This document shows, in pieces, positions 36,602-43,688 of a DNA stretch of 64,000 bases. The notes beneath the pieces were generated by a model. That model ran no database searches. It was not told the origin of the DNA and was given only the letters and a program-made list of their open reading frames with translations. Origin of the DNA: Micromonospora humi (GTDB lineage: Bacteria; Actinomycetota; Actinomycetes; Mycobacteriales; Micromonosporaceae); contig NZ_FMDM01000005.1 of NCBI RefSeq assembly GCF_900090105.1, positions 1 to 64,000 on the forward strand, in the 5' to 3' direction. The first letter of the stretch is position 1, and each line of letters begins with the position of its first letter. A program made the translations under genes and the position numbers.

Positions 36602-36751
36602 TCAGCCGGAGGATTTGCCGGGCAGCCCGCTGGGCTCCGGCTGGGTGCCGGCGGCGCGCCTGGTCAACTCGGGCAGGGTGCCGAGCTGCCGGAGCCTCGG
36701 CGGCTGGTATTCGTCCTCGACCGGCGCGGCACTTCTCCGATTTTCTCTCAT
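36602..36751 (-). CDS. candidate lasso-peptide-type RiPP precursor
   Basis: A 49-residue frame. Residues 15-30 read YQPPRLRQLGTLPELT, matching the YxxPxLxxxGxxxxxT leader motif recognised by lasso-peptide RRE proteins. After Thr30 come RRAAGTQPEPSGLPGKSSG; if the core starts at Arg32, Glu39 would be position 8, a normal ring-closing position, but Arg as first core residue is atypical. GAGAGGG lies six bases before the ATG, and an AT-rich promoter (TATATT at 36788-36793) precedes it. The opposite strand is open too, but its translation looks unlike a protein. The peptide ends close to its HPr-kinase-like neighbour. Confidence 0.6.
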   Translation of the reverse strand: MRENRRSAAPVEDEYQPPRLRQLGTLPELTRRAAGTQPEPSGLPGKSSG

Positions 36752-36787
36752 TTTAGGCCCTCTCGCCGCTTACGTGCTCTAAGTGAG

Positions 36788-36793
36788 AATATA
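36788..36793 (-). promoter_or_regulatory. -10 element of the RiPP precursor gene
   Basis: On the minus strand TATATT sits in an unusually AT-rich patch (about 36735-36820) in otherwise GC-rich DNA, 37 bases upstream of the precursor ATG. No clear -35 is seen 17-18 bp further up. Transcription would start near 36781. Confidence 0.4.
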
Positions 36794-36881
36794 GGGAACT
36801 AGTCTGTTTCGTGACGGGCGAGTCGGCGGGGTGTCGCGCGGCGGCGCGCCACCCACCGTCCACAGGAGCCGGACAGCAGAA

Positions 36882-36915
36882 AGGGCCCGGCCCGCATTCC
36901 TGCGGATCAGGCCCT
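36882..36915 (-). terminator. terminator of tRNA-Arg
   Basis: On the minus strand AGGGCC pairs with GGCCCT, with an inner CCGCA/TGCGG stem and a short loop, followed by TTTCT. It begins about nine bases after the tRNA 3' end. Confidence 0.65.
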
Positions 36916-36923
36916 CTGTGCCG

Positions 36924-36999
36924 TGGTGCGCCCGAAGGGACTCGAACCCCTAACCTTCTGATCCGTAGTCAGATGCTCTATCCATTGAGCTACGGGCGC
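36924..36999 (-). tRNA. tRNA-Arg (anticodon ACG)
   Basis: The minus strand folds as a full cloverleaf: acceptor GCGCCCG/CGGGCGC, D-arm with AGCTCAATGGATAGAGC, anticodon stem TCTGA/TCAGA with loop CTACGGA (anticodon ACG, read as ICG), and T-arm GGTTCGAGTCC. The CCA end is encoded at 36924-36926. Confidence 0.97.
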
Positions 37000-37035
37000 T
37001 TGCTGCTCGGCCAGTCTACACAACCGGCTTTCGCG

Positions 37036-37126
37036 CGGAGACTCCGGGATTCGAACCCGGGAGGGGCTTTAAAACCCCAACCGCATTAGCAGTGCGGCGC
37101 CATAGACCAGACTAGGCGAAGTCTCC
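37036..37126 (-). tRNA. tRNA-Ser (anticodon GCT)
   Basis: A 91-nt class II tRNA with a long variable arm (GGGGTTTTAAAGCCCC region). Acceptor GGAGACT pairs with AGTCTCC. The anticodon stem CCGCA/TGCGG has loop CTGCTAA (anticodon GCT). Discriminator G fits serine. CCA is not encoded. It lies 36 bp upstream of tRNA-Arg on the same strand, so the two may share a transcript. Confidence 0.97.
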
Positions 37127-37261
37127 CCGGTGACCCGTGAGGCCACCGCGCCCGAGGATACAGGTCCACACCCGCCGGGGGCAAAGCGACTACCTGGCAC
37201 CCGCCGGGTCGCCGTGTCGTCGCCGTGTGCCAGGTCACGTCCCCGACTACGCTCCATCGAT

Positions 37262-39004
37262 ATGCAGGAGCAGCCGCCGAGCGATCCCCCCCGTCGCGAG
37301 CCCGCCGCCAAGGCCCGGCGGAGCCGCTCCCCCCGACCGACCTTCAGCCCGCCGCCGGCCCCCGAGCCGCCGCCGACGGACGCGACCGACGACACGCCGC
37401 CGCGCAGGCGGGCGCGCCGGGCCGCGCCGACCGTCCTGTTCCAGCCGCCGCCCGAGCCGGCCGCCGACGCCCCGTCGGCTCCGCGCCCACGCCCGGCCGC
37501 CGCGCCCCTTCCGGGTACGCCGACCGCCGAGGCCTCCCCGAACGATCCCGGTACGCCTGTCGTCGCGCCGTCGCCGACCGGCCCCGGTCGACCGGTCACC
37601 ACGCCGCCGCCGGTGGCCGAGCAGGCTGACGCGGCGGGCACCACCGCGCCGCGCCCGAGCCCCGGCGACTCGACGCCGGCGTCCGTGCCGATCACGTCTC
37701 CCGGCGGAGCACCCGTCGGGAACGCGCCCACGGGCGCACCGGTCCCCCGGAAGCCCGCCGCGGAGACGGTGGCCGCCTCCCCGACGCCGGCCGCGGATAC
37801 CTCGGCCGCCGGGGGGCGGACGCACCGCGCCCCCGCCGAGAAGAAGGCGGTCAGGAAGGCCGCGCGGAAGGCGCCCGCCGCGCCCCGGGAGACTGCCGTC
37901 GCGCCCGAGTTCACCGCACCGGCCGGGGCGGACCCGGCCCCGACGGACGCGCCGGGTGGCGCAGCGGAGGAGGCGGGCGCAGCCCCCCGGGCGCCGCGGG
38001 CCCGCCGGAGCACCAAGGCCGCCCCGGCGGCGAAGACCAGCCCGGCGAAGCGCACGCCCAGGCGGGCTCCCGTCGAACCCACGTCGGTCGAGACGGTCGG
38101 CGACCAGCCGACGATCCGACCCGCCGCGACGAGCCGCGCCACCACCACCCCCGAGCACGAGCAGCCGGCACGGACGCAGCCCGACCAGGAGCAGACCGGG
38201 CACAAGCAGGCCGGACACGAGCAGGCCGGACACGAGCAGGCCGGACACGAGCAGGCCGGACACGAGCAGGCCGGACACGAGCAGGCCGGGCACGAGCAGG
38301 CCGGCGTCGAGCTGACGGGAGCGGCGGTGGCGCGTACCCCGGTGGCGGGCTGGCGGGCGGTGGGGCCGCGCCTGCGCGACCACCCGGGCTTCGCGCCGGA
38401 GCTGCTGGCCCTGGCCGCGGTGGACGCGCTCGGGCCACGGGCCCGGCACTGGGTGGAGCAGGTCCGCGACGCCTACCCGCAGGCGGACGCCGACGGGGTG
38501 GCGCGGTTGGCGACCCGGCGGTTCGTCCGGATGGCCGGCACGGGCGGCGCGCTCGCGGCGGGGGCCGGGCTGTTCGCGCCGGCGGCCGAGCTGGCGGCGG
38601 TGCTCTGGACGCAGGCGAACCTGGTGCTGCACGTGGCCGCCGCCTACGGCCACGACCCGGCGGATCCGGAGCGGGCGGCGGAGTTGCTGGTGCTGACCTC
38701 GGTGCATCCGGACGAGGGTGCCGCGCGGGCGGCGTTGGCGGCGGCCGGGGCGGCCGGCGAGCCGGCGGACGTACCGTGGGGTCGGGCGGCCGAGGCGGCC
38801 TGGCGGCTGGCCACACCGGTGGCCGCGCAGGCGGGCGGCTGGCTCGGGTTGCGGCTGGCGGCACGGCTACTGCCGGGTGCGGCGGTGCTGGCCGCAGTGA
38901 CCGGCGGGACGGCTGCCGCCGGGCGGGTCGCCGCCCGGGCGGTGGGCCGGTATCGGCGCGCGGGTCAGAGCCAGCCGAACCAGGACCTCGGCAGCAGCGC
39001 GTAG
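37262..39004 (+). CDS. Pro/Ala-rich protein with GHEQA repeats and a hydrophobic C-terminal domain
   Basis: A protein of 580 residues that I do not recognise. Residues 1-310 are a low-complexity Pro/Ala/Arg/Thr-rich region, with AEKKAVRKAARKAP resembling histone-H1-like tails. Residues 313-347 are seven tandem GH(E/K)QA pentapeptides. The C-terminal 220 residues form an Ala-rich helical domain with hydrophobic stretches (AGTGGALAAGAGLFAPAAELAAVLW and LLPGAAVLAAVTGGTAAAG), which may insert into a membrane. The ATG at 37262 is preferred over an earlier start inside the tRNA region. Its last 40 bp overlap the convergent CPBP gene. Confidence 0.72.
   Translation: MQEQPPSDPPRREPAAKARRSRSPRPTFSPPPAPEPPPTDATDDTPPRRRARRAAPTVLFQPPPEPAADAPSAPRPRPAAAPLPGTPTAEASPNDPGTPVVAPSPTGPGRPVTTPPPVAEQADAAGTTAPRPSPGDSTPASVPITSPGGAPVGNAPTGAPVPRKPAAETVAASPTPAADTSAAGGRTHRAPAEKKAVRKAARKAPAAPRETAVAPEFTAPAGADPAPTDAPGGAAEEAGAAPRAPRARRSTKAAPAAKTSPAKRTPRRAPVEPTSVETVGDQPTIRPAATSRATTTPEHEQPARTQPDQEQTGHKQAGHEQAGHEQAGHEQAGHEQAGHEQAGHEQAGVELTGAAVARTPVAGWRAVGPRLRDHPGFAPELLALAAVDALGPRARHWVEQVRDAYPQADADGVARLATRRFVRMAGTGGALAAGAGLFAPAAELAAVLWTQANLVLHVAAAYGHDPADPERAAELLVLTSVHPDEGAARAALAAAGAAGEPADVPWGRAAEAAWRLATPVAAQAGGWLGLRLAARLLPGAAVLAAVTGGTAAAGRVAARAVGRYRRAGQSQPNQDLGSSA
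38198..38302 (+). repeat. 15-bp coding tandem repeat, seven copies
   Basis: Seven copies of a 15-bp unit (GGACACGAGCAGGCC) encode GHEQA. Five copies are identical. The first has GGG and AAG (GHKQA), and the last has GGG in place of GGA. DNA-level identity, including third positions, shows recent expansion, and the in-frame length means copy-number change keeps the gene open. Confidence 0.95.
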
Positions 39005-39738
39005 CCGACGAAGGCGACCACGTCGAGCAGCGTGTGCGCGACGATCAGCGGGGCCACCCGGCGGGTGCGCAGGTAGACCAGCCCGAAGATCACGCTCATC
39101 ACGGCGTTGCCGACGAACGCGCCGAAGCCCTGGTAGAGGTGGTAGGAGCCGCGCAGCACGGCGCTGGTCGCGAGCACCGCGCCGAGTCGCCAGTTGAGCT
39201 GCCGCAGCCGGGTGACCAGGTAGCCGACCACGATCACCTCCTCCAGCACCGCGTTCTGCACGGCGGCGAGGATCAGCACCGGCACCGCCCACCAGAGGTC
39301 CGGCAGGGCGGCCGGGACCAGCGTGGCGTTCACGCCGAGCTGGGCGGCCACCCAGAACAGCGCCAGCCCCGGCAGGCCGATGAGCGCGGCCAGGCCGGCG
39401 CCGCGGGCCAGGTCCGAGCCGGGCCGGGTGAGGTCGACGCCGAGCGTCCGCGTCGGGTCGCCGGGGTCGCGCGCCAGCAGGTGTACGGCGAGCAGCACCG
39501 GCAGCAGCGCGAAGACGATCCCGAGCAGCTGGTAGGTGAGGTCGAGGTACGGCCGGGCCGAGGTGGACGTGTTCAGCGCGGCCGTCTGCTTGGACAACCC
39601 GCCCGACGCGGTCAGCTTGGCGATCAGCGAGACCAGCGCGTACACGGCCGACTGGCCGAGGGAGAGACCGAGCACCAGCAGCGTCTCGGTGCCCAGCACC
39701 CGGCGGGAGACCGGGCGGGCCAGCTCGTCGACCGTCAC
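38965..39738 (-). CDS. CPBP-family intramembrane metalloprotease
   Basis: A membrane protein of about 257 residues with roughly eight helices. The CPBP/Abi motifs are present: the Glu-Glu pair in NAVLEEVIVVGYL, then LRGSYHLYQG with His, and PLIVAHTLLDVVAF with His. Relatives are Rce1-like prenyl proteases and bacteriocin-immunity proteins; the bacterial substrate is unknown. GTG 39738 is chosen because it leaves the 39772-39796 palindrome outside the gene. ATGs at 39783 and 39816 are possible. Its 3' end overlaps the upstream convergent gene. Confidence 0.82.
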   Translation of the reverse strand: MTVDELARPVSRRVLGTETLLVLGLSLGQSAVYALVSLIAKLTASGGLSKQTAALNTSTSARPYLDLTYQLLGIVFALLPVLLAVHLLARDPGDPTRTLGVDLTRPGSDLARGAGLAALIGLPGLALFWVAAQLGVNATLVPAALPDLWWAVPVLILAAVQNAVLEEVIVVGYLVTRLRQLNWRLGAVLATSAVLRGSYHLYQGFGAFVGNAVMSVIFGLVYLRTRRVAPLIVAHTLLDVVAFVGYALLPRSWFGWL

Positions 39739-39771
39739 CGGACCATGAAACCACTTCCGACGGCGGATGAG

Positions 39772-39796
39772 CCGGTCGCACATTGTGTGCGACCGG
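39772..39796. promoter_or_regulatory. 11-bp perfect palindrome between CPBP and flavohemoprotein genes
   Basis: CCGGTCGCACA, a three-base spacer (TTG) and TGTGCGACCGG form an exact dyad. It lies 65 bp upstream of the flavohemoprotein start and between the divergent genes. Perfect arms of this length suggest an operator for a dimeric regulator, perhaps nitric-oxide or redox responsive, but it does not match an NsrR site that I know. Confidence 0.55.
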
Positions 39797-39860
39797 TGGA
39801 CACGCTCCGTGGACATTCTATGAGGGCCGATCCGCCCGTCCCGGAGAAGGAGCGTGCCCT

Positions 39861-40982
39861 GTGGAGAACGTCGCGCGGCTGCTGAAGGAGAGCTGGGCCC
39901 TGGTCGAGGAGCACGGGGAGCGCCTCTGCGGCCACTTCTACGCCCGGCTGTTCCTGCTCGACCCGGAGCTGCGCAAGCTCTTCCCGGTGCAGATGAGCGG
40001 GCAGCGCGACCGCCTGCTGGAGGCGATCGTCACGGCCGCCCAGACGATGGACGACCCGGAGACGTTCGACGACTACCTGCGCGGGCTGGGCCGGGACCAC
40101 CGCAAGTACCACGTGACGCCGGAGCACTACGAGACGCTCGGCGTCGCCCTGCTGGACGGGCTGCGCAGCGTCGCCGGGGACGGCTGGAACCTGGAGTACG
40201 ACCAGGCGTGGCGGGACGCGTACGCCGGGATCAGCGAGCGGATGCAGGCCGGCGCGGAGGCCGACGGGAACCCCCCGTTCTGGCACGCCGAGGTGCTGAC
40301 CCACGAGCGGCACGGCCCGGACACGGCGGTGCTGACCGTGCGGGCGTTGCAGCACCCGCTGCCCTGGCAGGCCGGCCAGTACGTCAGCGTCGAGGCGCCC
40401 CGGTACCTGCCGCGCACCTGGCGGACGTACTCGGTGGCGAACGCGCCGAACGAGGAGAACGTGCTGGAGTTCCACGTCCGTACGCCGGACGGGGGCGCCG
40501 GTTGGGTGTCCGGCGCGCTGGTGCGCCGGACCAGGCCGGGTGACCTGCTGCGGCTGGCCGCGCCGATGGGGTCGATGACGCTGGACCCGGACTCCACCCG
40601 GGACATCCTCTGCGTGGCGGGCGGGGTCGGGCTGGCCCCGATCAAGGCGCTGGTGGAGGAGCTGACCCGGGTCAACCGGACCCGCTGGGTGCACGTCTTC
40701 TACGGCGCCCGCCACCCGGACGAGCTGTACGGGCTGCCCGGGCTGGAGGAGCTGGTGGCGACCCACCCCTGGCTGTCGGTGACGCCGGCGTGCAGCGACG
40801 ACCCGGACTTCGCCGGCGAGGCCGGTGACGTCTCCGAGGTGGTCACCCGGTACGGGCCGTGGACCGCGCACGACTGCTACGTCTCCGGCTCCGCCGCCAT
40901 GGTCCGGGCGACCCTGCGGGCGCTCGCCGCCGACGACGTCCCGCCGGACCACATCCGCTTCGACACGTTCGGCGCCCTCTAG
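39861..40982 (+). CDS. hmp: flavohemoprotein (nitric oxide dioxygenase type)
   Basis: A protein of 373 residues. The N-terminal globin (about 1-135) has the proximal His84 in HRKYHV. An FAD-binding barrel follows, with RTYSVANAP. The NAD domain has GGVGLAPIKALVEEL and ends DTFGAL. Such proteins oxidise nitric oxide to nitrate in the cytoplasm using O2 and NAD(P)H. It is slightly shorter than E. coli Hmp (396). The GTG at 39861 has GAAGGAG nine bases upstream. The gene is divergent from the CPBP protease gene and ends at a strong terminator. Confidence 0.9.
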   Translation: MENVARLLKESWALVEEHGERLCGHFYARLFLLDPELRKLFPVQMSGQRDRLLEAIVTAAQTMDDPETFDDYLRGLGRDHRKYHVTPEHYETLGVALLDGLRSVAGDGWNLEYDQAWRDAYAGISERMQAGAEADGNPPFWHAEVLTHERHGPDTAVLTVRALQHPLPWQAGQYVSVEAPRYLPRTWRTYSVANAPNEENVLEFHVRTPDGGAGWVSGALVRRTRPGDLLRLAAPMGSMTLDPDSTRDILCVAGGVGLAPIKALVEELTRVNRTRWVHVFYGARHPDELYGLPGLEELVATHPWLSVTPACSDDPDFAGEAGDVSEVVTRYGPWTAHDCYVSGSAAMVRATLRALAADDVPPDHIRFDTFGAL

Positions 40983-40999
40983 AGCCTTACTCCCCCCGA

Positions 41000-41041
41000 G
41001 CCGGGTCGCGTGCCCCCGCCCCCTGGGGCACGCGACCCGGC
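41000..41041. terminator. bidirectional terminator, 17-bp stem
   Basis: GCCGGGTCGCGTGCCCC and its exact reverse complement enclose an eight-base loop. It lies between the convergent flavohemoprotein and deformylase-fusion genes. Confidence 0.85.
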
Positions 41042-41053
41042 CCCCCGTTCGCG

Positions 41054-42583
41054 TCAGTAGCGCCAGGGGGTGCCGGTCTCGCGGTATTCCTCCACCGGCA
41101 CCAGCGGCACGTTGGGCGCCATCCGGTCGACGTAGAGCCGCCCCTCCAGGTGGTCGATCTCGTGCGCGACCAGCCGCGCCATCGCGTACTCGAAGGACGT
41201 GATGACCCGGCTGCCGTCCCACTGGGCGTGTTCCACGTCGATCCGCAGCGGCCGGGGCACCAGGCCGCGGTGGTCGAAGAAGGAGAGGCAGCCCTCGTAC
41301 TGCTCGTCGGTCTCCGCGGCGGCGTCGACCACCCGGGGGTTGAGCAGCACGACCGGCTCGGCGGCCCGGTCGGCGGGGCGAACCAGCGCGGCGGCCCAGC
41401 CCAGGCCGAGCTGCGGCGCGGCGAGGCCGACGCCCTTGCTGAACGGGTGCAGCTCGTCGAGGCGGGTCAGCATCCCGGCGAGCCGGTCCACCACCTGCCG
41501 GGCGTGCGGCTCCTCGGCCGGCAGGTCGAACTGGCGGGCGGGTTGCCGGAGCACGTCGTCGCCGCGCTGCACGATGCCCACCGCGCGCATCCGGTCGCTG
41601 GCGCGCACCCGGGCGTCACCGGCGGGCGGGGTGTCGGGTTCGGCGTCCGACGCCTGGCTGCGGAACCGCCACTGCATCCGGTAGCGGGCGTTCAGCGGCG
41701 GGTCGTCGGTCCCCCAGTCGTAGATCACCCGGTCGCCCGCCTCGGCGCGCTGGATCGGGGTGCGCAGCGGGCCCTCCTCCGCCGACAGCGAGGTCTCCGC
41801 GCCCCACACCTTCGGGTCGAGGTCCGCGGGCAGGTCGAGCCGCACCGCCAGGTGCCGGGTGGGCAGGCGTACGGCCCGCTGGAACCAGGGACCCCACTTG
41901 TCCCGGCCGACGCGGTACGCGTACTCGATGGTGACCCGGTCGCCCGGGTAGAGCGGGAAGCGGCCCTCGTCGTTCTCGAAGAGCAGCCAGATCTCCTTGA
42001 ACGCGTCCCGGTCGTGCTTGGCCCGCCAGTGCATCGGCTCGCGCCCGCCGCCGTCGTCCCGGTAGGCGGTGAGTTGCAGCTCGGCGAAGGTGAGCGGGTG
42101 TTCCCGGTGGTGCCGGTTGGAGCGGCCCGGGTCGTTCGGGTAGCGGTCGACGGCGACCCGGACCAGGTAGCGGGTGACCGGCTCGGTGCCGGCGTTGTAG
42201 AGCTCGCGGCGGATCGCGCAGTGGTAGCCGTCGCCGGTGTGGGTGAGCGTGGCGACCTCGCGTTCCACCACCAGGCCGGTGCCGGGGGGCAGCCACTGGC
42301 CGGGGACGGGCGGCTCCCGGTGCGCTCCGGTGGCCCGGCTGTGCCGCAGTTCGTCGTACTCCCGGAAGCGCTGCCAGATCGCGCCGCTGGCCTCCAGCAC
42401 GGCCTCGGCCCGGCGGGCGAAGTCCTCGGTGGGCCGGTGCCGGCGCCCTTCGACGTGGCTGACATAGGACGGGTCGAAGCCCATCAGCGTCGCCAACTGC
42501 TTCTTGGACAGCCCTCGGCCGGTCCGGTGCCGGGCGAGTTCGGCCGCGAACGAGTCGGCGGCACGCTCGATCGGTGAGGTCAT
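41054..42583 (-). CDS. HTH (XRE)-peptide deformylase fusion protein
   Basis: A protein of 509 residues. An XRE helix-turn-helix (about 15-70, GLSKKQLATLMGFDPSYVSHVEG) is followed by a large middle domain of unknown role, rich in Trp and acidic residues. A complete C-terminal peptide deformylase has all three motifs: GVGLAAPQ (384-391), EGCLS with metal ligand Cys432, and HEIDH (474-478). So the enzyme part should be active and could remove formyl groups from proteins or a natural product. It is far longer than a housekeeping deformylase (about 170-190). ATG 42583 follows GAGGATG. Confidence 0.88.
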   Translation of the reverse strand: MTSPIERAADSFAAELARHRTGRGLSKKQLATLMGFDPSYVSHVEGRRHRPTEDFARRAEAVLEASGAIWQRFREYDELRHSRATGAHREPPVPGQWLPPGTGLVVEREVATLTHTGDGYHCAIRRELYNAGTEPVTRYLVRVAVDRYPNDPGRSNRHHREHPLTFAELQLTAYRDDGGGREPMHWRAKHDRDAFKEIWLLFENDEGRFPLYPGDRVTIEYAYRVGRDKWGPWFQRAVRLPTRHLAVRLDLPADLDPKVWGAETSLSAEEGPLRTPIQRAEAGDRVIYDWGTDDPPLNARYRMQWRFRSQASDAEPDTPPAGDARVRASDRMRAVGIVQRGDDVLRQPARQFDLPAEEPHARQVVDRLAGMLTRLDELHPFSKGVGLAAPQLGLGWAAALVRPADRAAEPVVLLNPRVVDAAAETDEQYEGCLSFFDHRGLVPRPLRIDVEHAQWDGSRVITSFEYAMARLVAHEIDHLEGRLYVDRMAPNVPLVPVEEYRETGTPWRY

Positions 42584-42823
42584 CAGCATCCTCGTACGCG
42601 GGAAGACCATCTTCACGTTTCGTGTCCGACCGTGTACGGAAACTGCCTCGTATTCGACACTCGCCTTGACAATTCAGCGGCGTACGTCGATGCTTGCGCC
42701 GTCCGCCGGCGTTCCCGGCGGCGTTTTCCGCCCACCCCGCCGGGTAGTACGCGACGGCGACGGAGTGACCGGGACCTCCCCCTCGAACCCGTGGCACCAC
42801 TTCCCCTCCGCCGGGGAGTGTGG

Positions 42824-42842
42824 TTAGGCTAGCCTTAGCTTC
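42824..42842. promoter_or_regulatory. IdeR/DtxR iron box
   Basis: TTAGGCTAGCCTTAGCTTC matches the DtxR/IdeR consensus TWAGGTWAGSCTWACCTWA in 16 of 19 positions. It is 50 bp upstream of the FhuF-like gene, at promoter distance. Iron-loaded IdeR would repress that gene. The rest of the 308-bp gap (42584-42891) shows only an isolated TTGACA at about 42666. Confidence 0.75.
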
Positions 42843-42891
42843 GGTCGACGGCACGCGCCGGCCGACGGGCGACCAGACAGGGGACGGCCAG

Positions 42892-43680
42892 GTGACTGCG
42901 GTGATGCCGGGGCGCGACGCCGCCACCCCGTTCGCCCCGGTGACCGCGACCCTGCGCGCCATGTTCGGCACCGACGACCTGCCCGGGCTCGCGCCCGGCC
43001 TGCTGGTCCGCGACGAGTTGGACCGCTGGGCCCCGGCCACCCGCCTGATCGACGGCACGCTGCTCCCGCGGTTCCTGACCGCCGCCGGGCGACGCTGGGG
43101 CGGCACCCCGCACGCCTGCGCCGCGCTCGCCTGGAAGTCCTACAGCTACTGGACGGCGCTGCCGGCCGTGCTCGGCTGGGCGTCGGCGCGGCGGGTGCCG
43201 CTGCTCGACCCCACCGACGTGCTGGTGCACTTCGAGGACCACCACCAACTGCTCACCCTGGGCCTGCGCGCCTCCACCGGCGTGGCGGTGCTGCCCGGCG
43301 ACCCGCTGGCGCTGGCCGGCGCGCCCGGCGTGCGGGTGGTCGCCGACGCGGCCGCCCTGCTCGGCGCGCTCCGCGCGACGCTGCTCGACGCCCACTTCGC
43401 CCCGCTGATCGCCGCCATCCAGGGCGAGGTCCGGATCGGCACCCGTACCCTGCTCGGCTCGGTGGCCTCCGGCATCGCCCACGGCATCCTGCGCGCGGCG
43501 GACGCGCTGCCCGGCCCGACCACCGCGACCGTCGGCACGCTGCTCGACGCGCTCGACCTGGCCGACCTGGTCGAGCTGGTGCCCGGCCCGGCCGGTGAGC
43601 CGACCGTGCAGCGGCGCACCTGCTGCCTCGCCTTCACGCTGCCCCGACCGAAGGTCTGCCAGGGCTGCTGCGTCCGCTGA
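42892..43680 (+). CDS. FhuF-like ferric-siderophore reductase
   Basis: A protein of 262 residues. The C-terminus TCCLAFTLPRPKVCQGCCVR has the Cys-Cys-x10-Cys-x2-Cys pattern that binds the unusual [2Fe-2S] cluster of FhuF proteins. The middle contains FEDHHQLLTLGLRASTG. It would reduce iron from imported siderophores in the cytoplasm. The IdeR box just upstream supports an iron role. The start may be GTG 42892 or ATG 42904. Confidence 0.85.
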   Translation: MTAVMPGRDAATPFAPVTATLRAMFGTDDLPGLAPGLLVRDELDRWAPATRLIDGTLLPRFLTAAGRRWGGTPHACAALAWKSYSYWTALPAVLGWASARRVPLLDPTDVLVHFEDHHQLLTLGLRASTGVAVLPGDPLALAGAPGVRVVADAAALLGALRATLLDAHFAPLIAAIQGEVRIGTRTLLGSVASGIAHGILRAADALPGPTTATVGTLLDALDLADLVELVPGPAGEPTVQRRTCCLAFTLPRPKVCQGCCVR

Positions 43681-43688
43681 CCACCAGG

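Noticed and set aside
36489..36782. A plus-strand frame overlapping the HPr-kinase-like stop (GTGA) and covering the RiPP precursor.
   Set aside because: The start overlap is tempting, but its product (low-complexity Gly/Pro/Ser) looks like antisense of the peptide gene, and the motif, ribosome site and AT-rich promoter all support the minus strand.
37130..37261. An upstream extension of the GHEQA-repeat protein starting at 37130.
   Set aside because: It would begin four bases from the tRNA-Ser 5' end with no room for a promoter; MQEQPPSD at 37262 is the more plausible start.
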